A stretch of DNA of 64,000 bases. Origin: an uncultured Clostridia bacterium. Its GTDB lineage: Bacteria; Bacillota; Clostridia; Monoglobales; Monoglobaceae. The stretch is from assembly GCA_910580105.1 (NCBI GenBank), contig CAJTWN010000001.1, positions 1 through 64,000 of the forward strand, given 5' to 3'. The translations under genes were made by a program, and so were the position numbers. Below the pieces are notes generated by a model. That model was not told the origin of the DNA and searched no databases. It was given only the letters and a program-made list of their open reading frames with translations. The first letter of the stretch is position 1; every line of letters starts with the position of its first letter. Shown one piece after another: positions 42,313-52,460 of this stretch.

Positions 42313-43344
42313 ATGAAAAAAATAAGAATAGGTGTCATTTGTCCCTCGGAAATTGCCTTAAGAAGATTTATGCCGGCGCTTATGCAGTGCGAGGAGGCGG
42401 AGTATGCGGGCGTTGCCATCGCAAGAGGAAACGAATGGTATGGCGCCGAAGGGGAAGATTTATCAAAAATAACAGAGACCGAATTAAAAAAGGCGGAAGA
42501 ATTTAAAAACAACTGGGGTGGAGAAATTTTCGGCAGTTATGACGAATTAATAGAATCAGACAAAACTGATGCGGTATATCTTCCGCTGCCGCCGGCGCTT
42601 CATTTTAAGTGGGGCAAAAGGGTTCTTGAAAGCGGGAAGCATTTGTTTGTGGAAAAACCGTCAACGACTTCTGCTGCCGACACTGGTGCGCTTGTCGAGC
42701 TTGCGGATAAATATAATTTGGCAATTCATGAGAACTATATGTTTATGTTCCATAAACAGCTTGATGAACTTGATGAAATTGTGAGAAGCGGCAGTATAGG
42801 CGAGGTAAGATTATATAATATATCCTTCGGATTTCCAATGAGAGAACGCAATGATTTCAGATACAGTAAAAGACTTGGCGGCGGTGCCCTTCTTGATTGC
42901 GGAGGCTATACGGTTAAGCTGGCGGGGCGTATGCTCGGTGATTCGGCTCGGATTGTATATTCAAATTTAAATTATACAGATGGGTTTGCAGTTGATATGT
43001 ACGGCAGTGCCGCTATGATAAACGACAGCGGTGTTACTGCACAGATCTCGTTTGGAATGGATAATTCATACAAGTGCAGCATGGAAATTTGGGGGAGCAG
43101 CGGATGCGCTGCCGCAAACAGGATATTCACTGCGCCGGCGGGATACGAACCGGAGTTGAGCATAAAAAAAGATAACGATATAAAAACGATAAAGCTTTCC
43201 GCAGACGACACATTTTTAAAATCCATAAGAAGTTTTATTGAATGTATACGTAATGAACAAGCAAGGGCAGAAGCATTCAGACAAATTGTCATGCAAGCGG
43301 AAAGAGTTGATAAAATAAAAGAACTGTCGGGCTGTGCTGGTTGA
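42313..43344 (+). CDS. Gfo/Idh/MocA oxidoreductase, probable dTDP-sugar 3-ketoreductase
   Basis: 343-residue NAD(P)-dependent oxidoreductase. IRIGVICPSEIALRRFMPAL is the Rossmann start, FVEKPSTTSA holds the conserved EKP Lys, and GGGALLDCGGYTVKLA is the second-domain signature. In kijanose and related pathways a Gfo/Idh/MocA enzyme (KijD10 type) reduces the 3-keto group left by the 2,3-dehydratase. Its position five bases after the dehydratase gene supports that role. Stereochemistry cannot be read. Confidence 0.85.
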   Translation: MKKIRIGVICPSEIALRRFMPALMQCEEAEYAGVAIARGNEWYGAEGEDLSKITETELKKAEEFKNNWGGEIFGSYDELIESDKTDAVYLPLPPALHFKWGKRVLESGKHLFVEKPSTTSAADTGALVELADKYNLAIHENYMFMFHKQLDELDEIVRSGSIGEVRLYNISFGFPMRERNDFRYSKRLGGGALLDCGGYTVKLAGRMLGDSARIVYSNLNYTDGFAVDMYGSAAMINDSGVTAQISFGMDNSYKCSMEIWGSSGCAAANRIFTAPAGYEPELSIKKDNDIKTIKLSADDTFLKSIRSFIECIRNEQARAEAFRQIVMQAERVDKIKELSGCAG

Positions 43345-43420
43345 ATACTGTACAGCGTCCGCTGTGTGTGAAATAACAAAGTATATTGACAGAGAAATAT
43401 GTTTTATTGGAGATTCGACT

Positions 43421-44293
43421 ATGAAAGGAATTGTATTGGCCGGAGGTTCGGGAACACGCTTGTATCCGGCGACAAAAGCGATTGTGAAGCAGCTTTTGCC
43501 GATATATGATAAGCCGATGATTTATTACCCATTATCCGTTTTGATGCTTGCGGATATCCGCGAGATATTGATTATATCAACGGCGAAGGATTTACCAGCG
43601 TTTAAACGGCTTTTTGGCGACGGCAAAAAATTGGGAATGCGTATTTCATACGCGCAGCAGAACGCTCCAATGGGGCTGGCGGAGGCGTTTATCATCGGAG
43701 AAAGCTTTATCGGCGCTGACAGCGTTTGTCTTGTTTTGGGTGATAATTTATTTTATGGGCAAAACTTTACAGAAATTTTGAAGAAAGCTATATTGAAATT
43801 AGATGGAGCGACGGTTTTCGGATATCCTGTCAAAAACCCACAGGACTTTGGCGTATGCGTGTTTGATAATAACGGGAATGTTACTTCTATTGAAGAAAAA
43901 CCAAAAAATCCAAAGTCAAATTATGCTGTGCCGGGACTGTATTTTTACGATAACGATGTCGTAGAGATTGCGAAACAGATAGAGCCTTCGGCGAGAGGAG
44001 AATTGGAAATAACGGAGGTAAACAACGAATATATAAAAAGAAAAAAGCTGCACGTGCAGATTTTAGGAAGAGGAATGGCATGGTTTGATACCGGCAGCCC
44101 GTCCGCTCTGCAAAGCGCGGGGGCGTTTGTTGAAATGATACAATGCCGGCAGGGAAACTATATATCCTGCATTGAAGAGATCGCATGGCGGCGAGGATTT
44201 ATTACGGATAAACAGCTGAGAATGCTTGGAACCGAATTGAAAAACAGTGAATATGGACAATATATTTTAAATTTAACAGGTGAAAAAACATGA
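43421..44293 (+). CDS. rmlA: Glucose-1-phosphate thymidylyltransferase
   Basis: 290-residue nucleotidyltransferase making dTDP-glucose. KGIVLAGGSGTRLYPAT is the nucleotide loop; KQLLPIYDKPMIYYP, LVLGDNLFYG (metal-binding Asp) and EEKPKNPKSNYAVPG (Lys) follow. ATG 43421 is 8 nt behind GGAG; the upstream frame to 43334 has no ribosome site. The stop overlaps the rmlB start by four bases. Confidence 0.95.
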   Translation: MKGIVLAGGSGTRLYPATKAIVKQLLPIYDKPMIYYPLSVLMLADIREILIISTAKDLPAFKRLFGDGKKLGMRISYAQQNAPMGLAEAFIIGESFIGADSVCLVLGDNLFYGQNFTEILKKAILKLDGATVFGYPVKNPQDFGVCVFDNNGNVTSIEEKPKNPKSNYAVPGLYFYDNDVVEIAKQIEPSARGELEITEVNNEYIKRKKLHVQILGRGMAWFDTGSPSALQSAGAFVEMIQCRQGNYISCIEEIAWRRGFITDKQLRMLGTELKNSEYGQYILNLTGEKT

Positions 44294-45297
44294 GGATTTT
44301 TGTTACAGGTGGAGCCGGGTTTATCGGTTCGAATTTTATCAGATATATTCTTGATACATATACTGAAGATGAAGTAGTCTGTTTGGATAAGCTGACATAC
44401 GCTGGGAATTATGATAATCTGATTGGGCTTAAGAAGGATAAGCGTTTTAGATTCGAGCGGGTGGATATATGCGACAGAAACCGTGTCGTTGAGCTTGTAA
44501 GAAGCTGCAAACCGGATTGCATTGTGAATTTTGCCGCCGAAAGCCACGTAGACCGATCCCTGGAAACGCCGGGCGTATTTTTACAGACAAACATTACCGG
44601 CACAGGCGTACTGCTTGACACAGTAAATGAATTTGGCATAAAACGCTTTCATCAGGTTTCAACAGACGAGGTTTACGGGGATTTGCCGCTGGATCGGCCG
44701 GATTTGCGATTTGATGAGGCATGGAGCTTAAAGCCGTCAAGTCCATACTCCGCGTCAAAGGCGTCGGCGGATATGCTTGTTATGGCGTATCACAGGACGT
44801 TCAAAACGCCGGTGTCGATATCGCGCTGCTCGAATAATTACGGTCCGTATCAGTTTCCCGAAAAGCTGATCCCGCGGATGCTTTGCAATGCGAGAGATAA
44901 CAAGCCTTTGCCGGTCTATGGTGATGGGAAGAATGTGCGTGACTGGATTCATGTGAGCGACCATTGCCGTGCGGTGGACATGATTATCCGCAGCGGCAGA
45001 CTCGGTGAAATTTATAATGTAGGCGGTAGCAACGAATATTCTAATGTGGAACTTATAAAGCTGCTTTTGAGACTGATGGAAAAAGACGCAGGATTAATCA
45101 CTTTTGTCCCTGACCGAAAAGGGCATGACCGGCGATATGCCATATGCTCGGACAAGATAAAAAAAGAGCTTGGATGGCAGCCAAAGATTGATTTTGCACA
45201 GGGGATTGCCGATACGGTAAAATGGTATCTGGATAATCCAAAGTGGATTGAAAGAATTTTCAGTGGTGAATATAAAAAATTTAATAGCGAGGTGTGA
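44290..45297 (+). CDS. rmlB: dTDP-glucose 4,6-dehydratase
   Basis: 335-residue extended SDR forming dTDP-4-keto-6-deoxyglucose. FVTGGAGFIGSNFIRYIL is the NAD loop, STDEVYGDL carries catalytic Thr/Asp/Glu, and YSASKASADM the YxxxK pair. Neither rmlC nor rmlD is nearby, so the product does not go to rhamnose here but to the neighbouring dehydratase, reductase and aminotransferase. Confidence 0.95.
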   Translation: MRIFVTGGAGFIGSNFIRYILDTYTEDEVVCLDKLTYAGNYDNLIGLKKDKRFRFERVDICDRNRVVELVRSCKPDCIVNFAAESHVDRSLETPGVFLQTNITGTGVLLDTVNEFGIKRFHQVSTDEVYGDLPLDRPDLRFDEAWSLKPSSPYSASKASADMLVMAYHRTFKTPVSISRCSNNYGPYQFPEKLIPRMLCNARDNKPLPVYGDGKNVRDWIHVSDHCRAVDMIIRSGRLGEIYNVGGSNEYSNVELIKLLLRLMEKDAGLITFVPDRKGHDRRYAICSDKIKKELGWQPKIDFAQGIADTVKWYLDNPKWIERIFSGEYKKFNSEV

Positions 45298-45300
45298 GTT

Positions 45301-48300
45301 ATGAAGCAGAATTTTAAAAAAGTATTGTCTATTTTTATCAGTATACTGATGTTGATGCAGGTGTTGCTTCCGACTGCGGCATTTGCAGGGGAATCGGCAT
45401 CTGTGTGCTACATAGGTTCGACAGGCTACGAATCGCTTGCGGCGGCTGTTGCTGCGGCAACCGCGGGTGATACCGTCTGGATGACGGCAGATGATTCTGT
45501 TACAAGTACTGTCACAATTGATAAGGACTTGATCATTGAACTGGACGGTCATACGCTCAGCGACGCGGTCATCCGATTTTCCGGTAATATTAACGTCAAG
45601 CTCAACGACCGTGTAGGTACGGCAAAGCTTAATACAAATAAAAACAGCGGATTTAATATTGTTGATTATAGCAAAGATTCAAGACTGAGAGCGCCGTTTT
45701 ATCTGACGGGAGGAGCGAATGTTACCATTTCCGGAACCACGGGCGGAACTGAGTTTTACGGTGGAGGTCGGTGTACAGACGGTTTGACCATTCTTGAAAA
45801 GGCGGTTGTTGTCGGGCAGGGCTGTCATCTTACAGTGAATGGCGGAAGTCTTGTATATTCGGGACATATAGGTACCGACGGCGTGTTTGTATGCGATACG
45901 GGAATTATGACACTTAACGACGCTTTAATTTTCCGTTATTCAACAAGAACAAACGGAAGCAGTATTTCATATGCCAATGTTCCCACAACAGAAAACCCGC
46001 TTACAATCGCAAAAGGTCATTTTTACGGCGGCATGTGGGTGGAAGGTTCTGCAACAATAAACGGAGTTACAATTTCTTCCGGCAGACTTACCTTTGAAGA
46101 AATTGAAAAAACACTTCTTTATACCTCCGAGGGCAGCTATATCGATTATGACAAATCAAAGAGTACAGACGGCTGGGAAATTTATATTGCAAGCAACAAG
46201 CTTTCGACCGATACTGATTTTGACAATGCTGTTGACACAACGGAGACGCTTCGGGTAAGTTCCGGCGGCGATGTTACGGCGGACGCAGGGCAAAAGGTCG
46301 TATTCAAGCCGCAGGTGACGGGCGGCGACGGCGAAAGCGAAATTACCTATTCCTGGAGTCTTAACGGTGAAGATACGGGTATATCGACTGCGGACTATAC
46401 GATTGAAGCGGCGGCAAGCACAGACGCCGGTACCTATGAGTTTACGGCGACACAGGGAGCATCAGCCGTTTCGTGTACCTATAATCTTGCCGTAAGCACG
46501 GAATCAAGGTTGTTTTCAACAGATAGCAGATCTAACCTTTTGACAAAGGCGTTAGATGCCGGTTTTATAAATTCGGTATATGATATAAAAAGCGTTTCAT
46601 TTGTTGATTTAAGCAACTATGATTTGACAGGTATCACAACCGCCGACTATTCTGCCGACGGCGACGGAAGCGTGCTTGCATGGTATGATAAAATGACCGC
46701 CGTGCTTTACATAGGCGGGTATGGAAAAATCGTTGCCGGAAGTTCACTCAATTCCGCGTTTAGAAATGGTGAGTATATTAACGCGATTAACGGGCTGAAT
46801 ATGCTGGACACTTCAAACGTGACGGATATGGCCCATATGTTTGAGCGTTGCGGATATTACAGCGAAGTGTTCATACTGGATTTGGGCAATAACTTTGACA
46901 CATCAAACGTGACGGATATGACCAAGATGTTCTATTATTGCGGGTTCAGTAATAAATACTTTATATTGAATCTGGGCAATAACTTTGACACATCAAGTGT
47001 GACGAATATGACTTGTATGTTTGATAATTGCGGATATAACAGCGGGATATTCACATTAAATTTGGGCAATAAGTTTGACACGAGAAATGTGACGAGCATG
47101 TTCATGATGTTCCATAGCTGCGGACATGCGAGCAAGGCGTTTACATTGGATTTGGGTGATAAATTTGACACATCAAATGTGACGAATATGAGTTATATGT
47201 TTTATTACTGCGGATATAGCAGCGCTGAATTCACGCTGGATTTGGGTGATAAATTTAATACATCCAATGTGACAAATATGTCCTATATGTTCTGTAGCTG
47301 CGGATATATTAACAATGCATTCACGCTGGATTTGGGTGATGAGTTTGATACATCCAATGTGACAGATATGAGTTATATGTTTTATTACTGCGGACTTAAA
47401 AGCAAGGTATTCACGCTGGATTTGGGCAGTAAGTTTCACACTTCAAAGGTGAAAGATATGAGCAAAATGTTTATTAACTGCGGACATGACAGTACAGTGT
47501 TTACGCGTTTGGATCTGAGCGGTTTCAGCGTATCACAGGATACAAAGTTGAATTATTTTGCAAGGTTTATTCCGGCGACTGAGATTATTTTCGGAGAGGG
47601 CTGGAACGACGCAGTTTTGCCGACAGCGGGCACCGATAAAAGTGCGTTCTATTGCGGCTCCAATGTCCCGACAAAGGTTATCGGCGCAACACCCAACCTG
47701 CATGCTTACGATTGGGCGGCGGATAACAGAACGGTAACCTTTGCGGATAAAATCTATTACACCGTAACGGCAACCGCCGGCGAGGGCGGCACAGTTTCGG
47801 GCGGCGGCACGGTAGGGATAGGCGAAAGCGTAACTTTGACCGCTGCGGCAAACGAGAACTACACCTTTGACGGCTGGTACGATGGCGAAACAAAGGTCTG
47901 TGCCACGGCGGAATTTGTGGTTGAAAATGTTACGGGTGATAAGATCTATACGGCGAAATTCACCTATAATCCTGTCGTAAGCACGGAATCCAAGCTATTT
48001 TCAACAAGCAAGAGCGATAACTTTATGACAAGAGCGCAAAATGCCGGGTTCGTAACTTCGATGAACGATATAAAAGGCGTGTCATTTGTTGATTTAAGCA
48101 GTTATGATTTGACCGGTATCACAACCGCCGACTTTTCGGCAGACGGCGACGGAAGCGTGCTTGCATGGTTTGATGAAGCAACCGCCGTGCTTTACATAGG
48201 CGGGTATGGAAAAATCGTTGCCGGAAGCTCACTCAATTCCGCGTTTAGAAGCGGTGAGTATATTGACGCTATTAATGGGTTAAATATGCTGGACACATCA

Positions 48301-51300
48301 AATGTGACGAATATGTCTTATATGTTTTATTATTGCGGATATCGCAGCGAAGTGTTCACGCTGGATTTGGGCAATAACTTTGTAACATCAAACGTGACGG
48401 ACATGTCTTATATGTTTTATTATTGCGGATATCGCAGCGAAGTGTTCACACTGGATTTGGGCAATAACTTTGTAACGTCAAACGTGACGGATATGTCCAA
48501 GATGTTCTATAATTGCGGACGCTTTAGCCAAGTATTCACATTGGATTTGGGCAATGACTTTGACACCTCAAACGTGACAAATATGTCCGGGATGTTCTAT
48601 GATTGCGGACACTATAACAAGGCATTCACTTTGAATTTGGGCAATAAATTTGACACATCAAATGTGACCGATATGTCCGAGATGTTTTATTATTGCGGAT
48701 ATGGCAGCGAGGTGTTCACGCTGGATCTTGGCGATAAATTTGACACTTCAAATGTTACGAATATGTACGAGATGTTTTTTTATTGCGGATTCAGCAACGT
48801 ATTCACATTGAATCTTGGAGATAAATTTGATACATCAAACGTGACGGATATGTCCTTGATGTTTAGTTACTGCGGGTATAAAAGCGAAGTGTTCACGCTG
48901 GACTTGGGCGATAAATTTAATACTTCAAACGTAACGAATATGTCCCAAATGTTTGATTACTGCGGGTATAAAAGCGAAGTGTTCACACTGGATTTGGGCG
49001 ATAAATTTGATACATCAAACGTGACCGATATGTCCAGGATGTTTGCTGGCTGCGGATATAACAGCAAAGTATTTACATGTTTGGATCTGAGCGGTTTTAA
49101 CGTATCACAGAATACAAATTTGGATCGTTTTGCAAAATATAGCCCGGCGACCGAGATTGTTTTCGGAGAGGGCTGGATCAACGCAGTTTTGCCGGCAGCC
49201 GGCTCTGGTAATGGTGCGTTCTATTGCGACTCCAATGTCCCGACAAAGGTTATCGGCGCAACACCCAACCTGTGTTCTTACGATTGGGCGGCGGATAACA
49301 GAACGGTAACCTTTGCGGATAAAATCTATTACACCGTAACGGCAACCGCCGGCGAGGGCGGCACAGTTTCGGGCGGCGGCACGGTAGGGATAGGCGAAAG
49401 CGTAACTTTGACCGCTGCGGCAAACGAGAACTACACCTTTGACGGCTGGTACGATGGCGAAACAAAGGTCTGTGCCACGGCGGAATTTGTGGTTGAAAAT
49501 GTTACGGGTGATAAGATCTATACGGCGAAATTCACCTATAATCCTGTCGTAAGCACGGAATCCAAGCTATTTTCAACAAGCAAGAGCGATAACTTTATGA
49601 CAAGAGCGCAAAATGCCGGGTTCGTAACTTCGATGAACGATATAAAAGGCGTGTCATTTGTTGATTTAAGCAGTTATGATTTGACCGGTATCACAACCGC
49701 CGACTTTTCGGCAGACGGCGACGGAAGCGTGCTTGCATGGTTTGATGAAGCAACCGCCGTGCTTTACATAGGCGGGTATGGAAAAATCGTTGCCGGAAGC
49801 TCACTCAAATCCGCGTTTAGAAATGGTGAGTATATTGACGCTATTAACGGGCTGAATATGCTGGACACATCAAATGTGACGAATATGTCCGAGATGTTTT
49901 ATTATTGCGGATATCGCAGTGAAGTGTTCATACTGGATTTGGGCAATAACTTTGTAACGTCAAACGTAACGGATATGTCCAAGATGTTCTATAACTGCGG
50001 ATATAACAGTGAAGCATTCACATTGAATTTGGGTAATAACTTTGACACATCAAGTGTTACCAATATGTCCGAGATGTTTTATGGCTGCGGAAGTTACGGC
50101 AAGGCGTTCACATTGAATCTGGGCAATAAGTTTGACACATCAAGCGTGACGAATATGTATATGATGTTTTATCAATGCGGATATCGCAACGAAGTGTTCA
50201 CGCTGGATTTGGGTGATAAATTTGATACTTCAAACGTTAAGGAAATGGGTTATATGTTTTATTACTGCGGGTATGGCAGCAAAGTGTTCACGTTGGATCT
50301 TGGCGATAAGTTTGACACATCAAATGTTACGAATATGTCCTGCATGTTAGATTGCTGCGGACATGACAGCACAGTATTTACACGTTTGGATCTGAGTGGT
50401 TTTAGCATATCGAAGTTTACAAAGCTGTATCAGTTTGCAAGATATATTCCGGCGACTGAGATTATTTTCGGCGTGGGCTGGGCGGACGCGAGTATGCCGA
50501 GTGCAGGCACCGGCGCGTTCTATGTATCCTCCAAGATTCCGACAAAAGTTACCGGCGCAACGCCCAACCTGCTTTCTTATGATTGGGAGAAGGATAACAG
50601 AATAGTAACCTTTACAGATATAAACTATTATACCATAACAGCGGAAGCCTCCGAAGGCGGTACTGCAGCAGGCGGCGGCACGGTAACGGAAGGCGGAAGC
50701 GTAACTTTGACCGCCGCAGCAAACGAGAACTACACCTTTGACGGCTGGTACGATGGCGAGACAAAGGTCTGCGGCACGGCGGAATTTGTGGTTGAAAATG
50801 TTACGGGTGATAAGACCTATACGGCGAGATTTACACAAAACACACCTCAAGTGCCATCGTCCTTTGACTTTACATCAATACGTACGGCACGGGCAAATAG
50901 CATAGCTGTTGATCATGAAAATAAGACAATCTCTATGAATTCGGATTCAGGCGTGAAAAATGTTGCGATTTACCATGAACAGCTTAATGTTATTCCGGGA
51001 GGAATCATAAGGCTTGCGGATGCTGGGGGAACAGTTGTTTCACAAAACTCCGGTAGCTTCTATATCATAAACAATGCGGGAAATGCAGAGGTACTTGTTG
51101 ATATTACCATAGACAATGTGACGGAGCAATACACGCTTACGGTTAACTTCAGCGCATTTGTTATGGAAAATCTCAGGATGTATCAAAGAAAGGTCGGCTC
51201 CAGCGAAAAAGATATTGTATACGGAACGGACGTTGGCTATATTACCGGTAACACAATCTACATTACAACAGACCCCGACGTTGAGTATATCGCTATTATG

Positions 51301-52446
51301 AAGCATCAGGGAACCCCTGGAAATTACAATGGTATTATAACTCCCGCAGATGATTTGCCTGTCTATACGACGGCAGAAGAATCTTTGGCGGCAACGGACT
51401 ATCTGTATGTTGACTATCAGGGCTGTATCTTTGCAAGAAAGCCTGCGGATAGCGTCATAGCAGAGTTTGAGATTAACTATGAGCTGAACGGCGAGGTAAG
51501 CGTATATAAAGTAATTGTGGATTATTCCGCTTTTGCAGAGGCGAAATATGATTTCAATAATATCCGTGCCGAAAGACTGCAAGGGGTTGAAGTAGATCAC
51601 ACTGCAAAAACCATAATGGCTTATGCCGGGAAGAATGTTAAAAATATTGCGGTTTACAGCTATCAGGCACCGGTGATTGACGGCGGCAGAATTACGCTTG
51701 CCGATAGTGTTTCCGATGCAAATATCATAAAAAATGCAAACAGCTTTTACATTGTAAATAACGGACAGGAAGCGACAACCGTTCCCGTAAATGTTCAGAT
51801 TTGCGGAGTAACGCAGCAATATGAGCTGACGGTGGTATTTCCTGATGGTTTTGATTTTACGGACATCAGGGGGCTGCGCACCAAGAATGTTGTTGTAGAC
51901 CATGAAAATAAAACGATAGAATTGACATCTGACGGATTAGTAAAAAATATTGCCATTTATAACGGACAGACAACGGTCATTCCGAATGGTAAAATCACAT
52001 TGGCAGATGCCGGCAGTGCTGAAACAGTAGTAAATACAGGCAGCTTTTACATCAACAATATCGGCAACGAACAGGAAACGGTTTGGGTGGATATAAGTAT
52101 TAACGGAAGTGTTAAGCGATATAGCTTAACCATTAATTTCTCGGATGGCTTTGATTTTGATAGCATCCGTTTGCTCAGAGCGGAAGGTGTGACGATAGAT
52201 CACGCAGCCAAAAAAATAAGAATCCGTGCCGCCGAGGGTGCCGGCAACGTGGCGATTTACAACCTCCAGACAGGCGTCATTGCGAATGGCAGGATTACAT
52301 TGAAGGATGCTATGGAGGCTTCTGTTAAACAGAATACCGGGAGCTTCTATATTCTGCCTCCGAGCGAGGGCGGTGTCTCAATAATAACTGTTGATGTAAC
52401 TATCGGAGATAAAACAGAGACTTATGAAATAGAAGTAAGTTTCTGA
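45301..52446 (+). CDS. Giant secreted BspA-like repeat protein
   Basis: 2381 residues. Signal peptide (VLSIFISILMLMQVLLPTAAFA) to about residue 29; a beta-helix-like region to about 300; an Ig-like domain (about 320-400); three large modules each with a VSTES-LFST start, 8, 9 and 6 BspA/DUF285 units of 30 residues (consensus DTSNVTDMSYMFYYCGY then xSEVFTLDLGDKF), and an InlB-B-like domain (YTVTATAGEGGTVSGGGT, ENYTFDGWYDGE). The last about 500 residues hold four copies of a roughly 95-residue beta domain (FDF-x-x-IR, VDHENKTI, GSFYI). Each 30-residue unit carries one Cys. No LPXTG, membrane helix or SLH domain is seen. BspA repeats mediate adhesion in other bacteria. RBS GAGGTG. Likely substrate or carrier for the sugar pathway around it (inference). 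Confidence 0.9.
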   Translation: MKQNFKKVLSIFISILMLMQVLLPTAAFAGESASVCYIGSTGYESLAAAVAAATAGDTVWMTADDSVTSTVTIDKDLIIELDGHTLSDAVIRFSGNINVKLNDRVGTAKLNTNKNSGFNIVDYSKDSRLRAPFYLTGGANVTISGTTGGTEFYGGGRCTDGLTILEKAVVVGQGCHLTVNGGSLVYSGHIGTDGVFVCDTGIMTLNDALIFRYSTRTNGSSISYANVPTTENPLTIAKGHFYGGMWVEGSATINGVTISSGRLTFEEIEKTLLYTSEGSYIDYDKSKSTDGWEIYIASNKLSTDTDFDNAVDTTETLRVSSGGDVTADAGQKVVFKPQVTGGDGESEITYSWSLNGEDTGISTADYTIEAAASTDAGTYEFTATQGASAVSCTYNLAVSTESRLFSTDSRSNLLTKALDAGFINSVYDIKSVSFVDLSNYDLTGITTADYSADGDGSVLAWYDKMTAVLYIGGYGKIVAGSSLNSAFRNGEYINAINGLNMLDTSNVTDMAHMFERCGYYSEVFILDLGNNFDTSNVTDMTKMFYYCGFSNKYFILNLGNNFDTSSVTNMTCMFDNCGYNSGIFTLNLGNKFDTRNVTSMFMMFHSCGHASKAFTLDLGDKFDTSNVTNMSYMFYYCGYSSAEFTLDLGDKFNTSNVTNMSYMFCSCGYINNAFTLDLGDEFDTSNVTDMSYMFYYCGLKSKVFTLDLGSKFHTSKVKDMSKMFINCGHDSTVFTRLDLSGFSVSQDTKLNYFARFIPATEIIFGEGWNDAVLPTAGTDKSAFYCGSNVPTKVIGATPNLHAYDWAADNRTVTFADKIYYTVTATAGEGGTVSGGGTVGIGESVTLTAAANENYTFDGWYDGETKVCATAEFVVENVTGDKIYTAKFTYNPVVSTESKLFSTSKSDNFMTRAQNAGFVTSMNDIKGVSFVDLSSYDLTGITTADFSADGDGSVLAWFDEATAVLYIGGYGKIVAGSSLNSAFRSGEYIDAINGLNMLDTSNVTNMSYMFYYCGYRSEVFTLDLGNNFVTSNVTDMSYMFYYCGYRSEVFTLDLGNNFVTSNVTDMSKMFYNCGRFSQVFTLDLGNDFDTSNVTNMSGMFYDCGHYNKAFTLNLGNKFDTSNVTDMSEMFYYCGYGSEVFTLDLGDKFDTSNVTNMYEMFFYCGFSNVFTLNLGDKFDTSNVTDMSLMFSYCGYKSEVFTLDLGDKFNTSNVTNMSQMFDYCGYKSEVFTLDLGDKFDTSNVTDMSRMFAGCGYNSKVFTCLDLSGFNVSQNTNLDRFAKYSPATEIVFGEGWINAVLPAAGSGNGAFYCDSNVPTKVIGATPNLCSYDWAADNRTVTFADKIYYTVTATAGEGGTVSGGGTVGIGESVTLTAAANENYTFDGWYDGETKVCATAEFVVENVTGDKIYTAKFTYNPVVSTESKLFSTSKSDNFMTRAQNAGFVTSMNDIKGVSFVDLSSYDLTGITTADFSADGDGSVLAWFDEATAVLYIGGYGKIVAGSSLKSAFRNGEYIDAINGLNMLDTSNVTNMSEMFYYCGYRSEVFILDLGNNFVTSNVTDMSKMFYNCGYNSEAFTLNLGNNFDTSSVTNMSEMFYGCGSYGKAFTLNLGNKFDTSSVTNMYMMFYQCGYRNEVFTLDLGDKFDTSNVKEMGYMFYYCGYGSKVFTLDLGDKFDTSNVTNMSCMLDCCGHDSTVFTRLDLSGFSISKFTKLYQFARYIPATEIIFGVGWADASMPSAGTGAFYVSSKIPTKVTGATPNLLSYDWEKDNRIVTFTDINYYTITAEASEGGTAAGGGTVTEGGSVTLTAAANENYTFDGWYDGETKVCGTAEFVVENVTGDKTYTARFTQNTPQVPSSFDFTSIRTARANSIAVDHENKTISMNSDSGVKNVAIYHEQLNVIPGGIIRLADAGGTVVSQNSGSFYIINNAGNAEVLVDITIDNVTEQYTLTVNFSAFVMENLRMYQRKVGSSEKDIVYGTDVGYITGNTIYITTDPDVEYIAIMKHQGTPGNYNGIITPADDLPVYTTAEESLAATDYLYVDYQGCIFARKPADSVIAEFEINYELNGEVSVYKVIVDYSAFAEAKYDFNNIRAERLQGVEVDHTAKTIMAYAGKNVKNIAVYSYQAPVIDGGRITLADSVSDANIIKNANSFYIVNNGQEATTVPVNVQICGVTQQYELTVVFPDGFDFTDIRGLRTKNVVVDHENKTIELTSDGLVKNIAIYNGQTTVIPNGKITLADAGSAETVVNTGSFYINNIGNEQETVWVDISINGSVKRYSLTINFSDGFDFDSIRLLRAEGVTIDHAAKKIRIRAAEGAGNVAIYNLQTGVIANGRITLKDAMEASVKQNTGSFYILPPSEGGVSIITVDVTIGDKTETYEIEVSF
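46810..47512 (+). repeat. BspA repeat block 1, eight 90-bp units
   Basis: Eight in-frame units of 30 codons starting D/N/H-TS(N/S/K)V, each with a C-G pair at positions 15-16. Units differ at many synonymous sites, so they are old except for a few recent copies. Confidence 0.85.
47705..48236 (+). repeat. 532-bp exact direct repeat, copy 1
   Basis: Identical, as read base by base, to 49277-49808, offset 1572 bp. It spans the InlB-like domain and the start of the next module. Differences appear at both borders. Confidence 0.88.
48292..49105 (+). repeat. BspA repeat block 2, nine units
   Basis: Nine 30-residue units (one is 29). The first two are almost identical at DNA level (about 48333-48422 and 48423-48512), which points to a recent duplication of one unit. 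Confidence 0.85.
49277..49808 (+). repeat. 532-bp exact direct repeat, copy 2
   Basis: Second copy of 47705-48236. Exchange between copies would add or remove a module of 1572 bp (524 codons) in frame. Confidence 0.88.
49861..50405 (+). repeat. BspA repeat block 3, six units
   Basis: Six units of 30 codons, the last running into the closing LDLSGFS segment shared by all three blocks. Confidence 0.85.
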
Positions 52447-52460
52447 TGGTTCTAAGGGAA

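Noticed and set aside
44290..45297. Rhamnose pathway
   Set aside because: Only rmlA and rmlB are present; rmlC and rmlD are missing nearby and other modifying enzymes take their place.
46810..50405. Regular 90-bp repeats that could be taken for a CRISPR or satellite array
   Set aside because: They lie in one open frame, differ mostly at synonymous sites and encode BspA units; there are no unique spacers.
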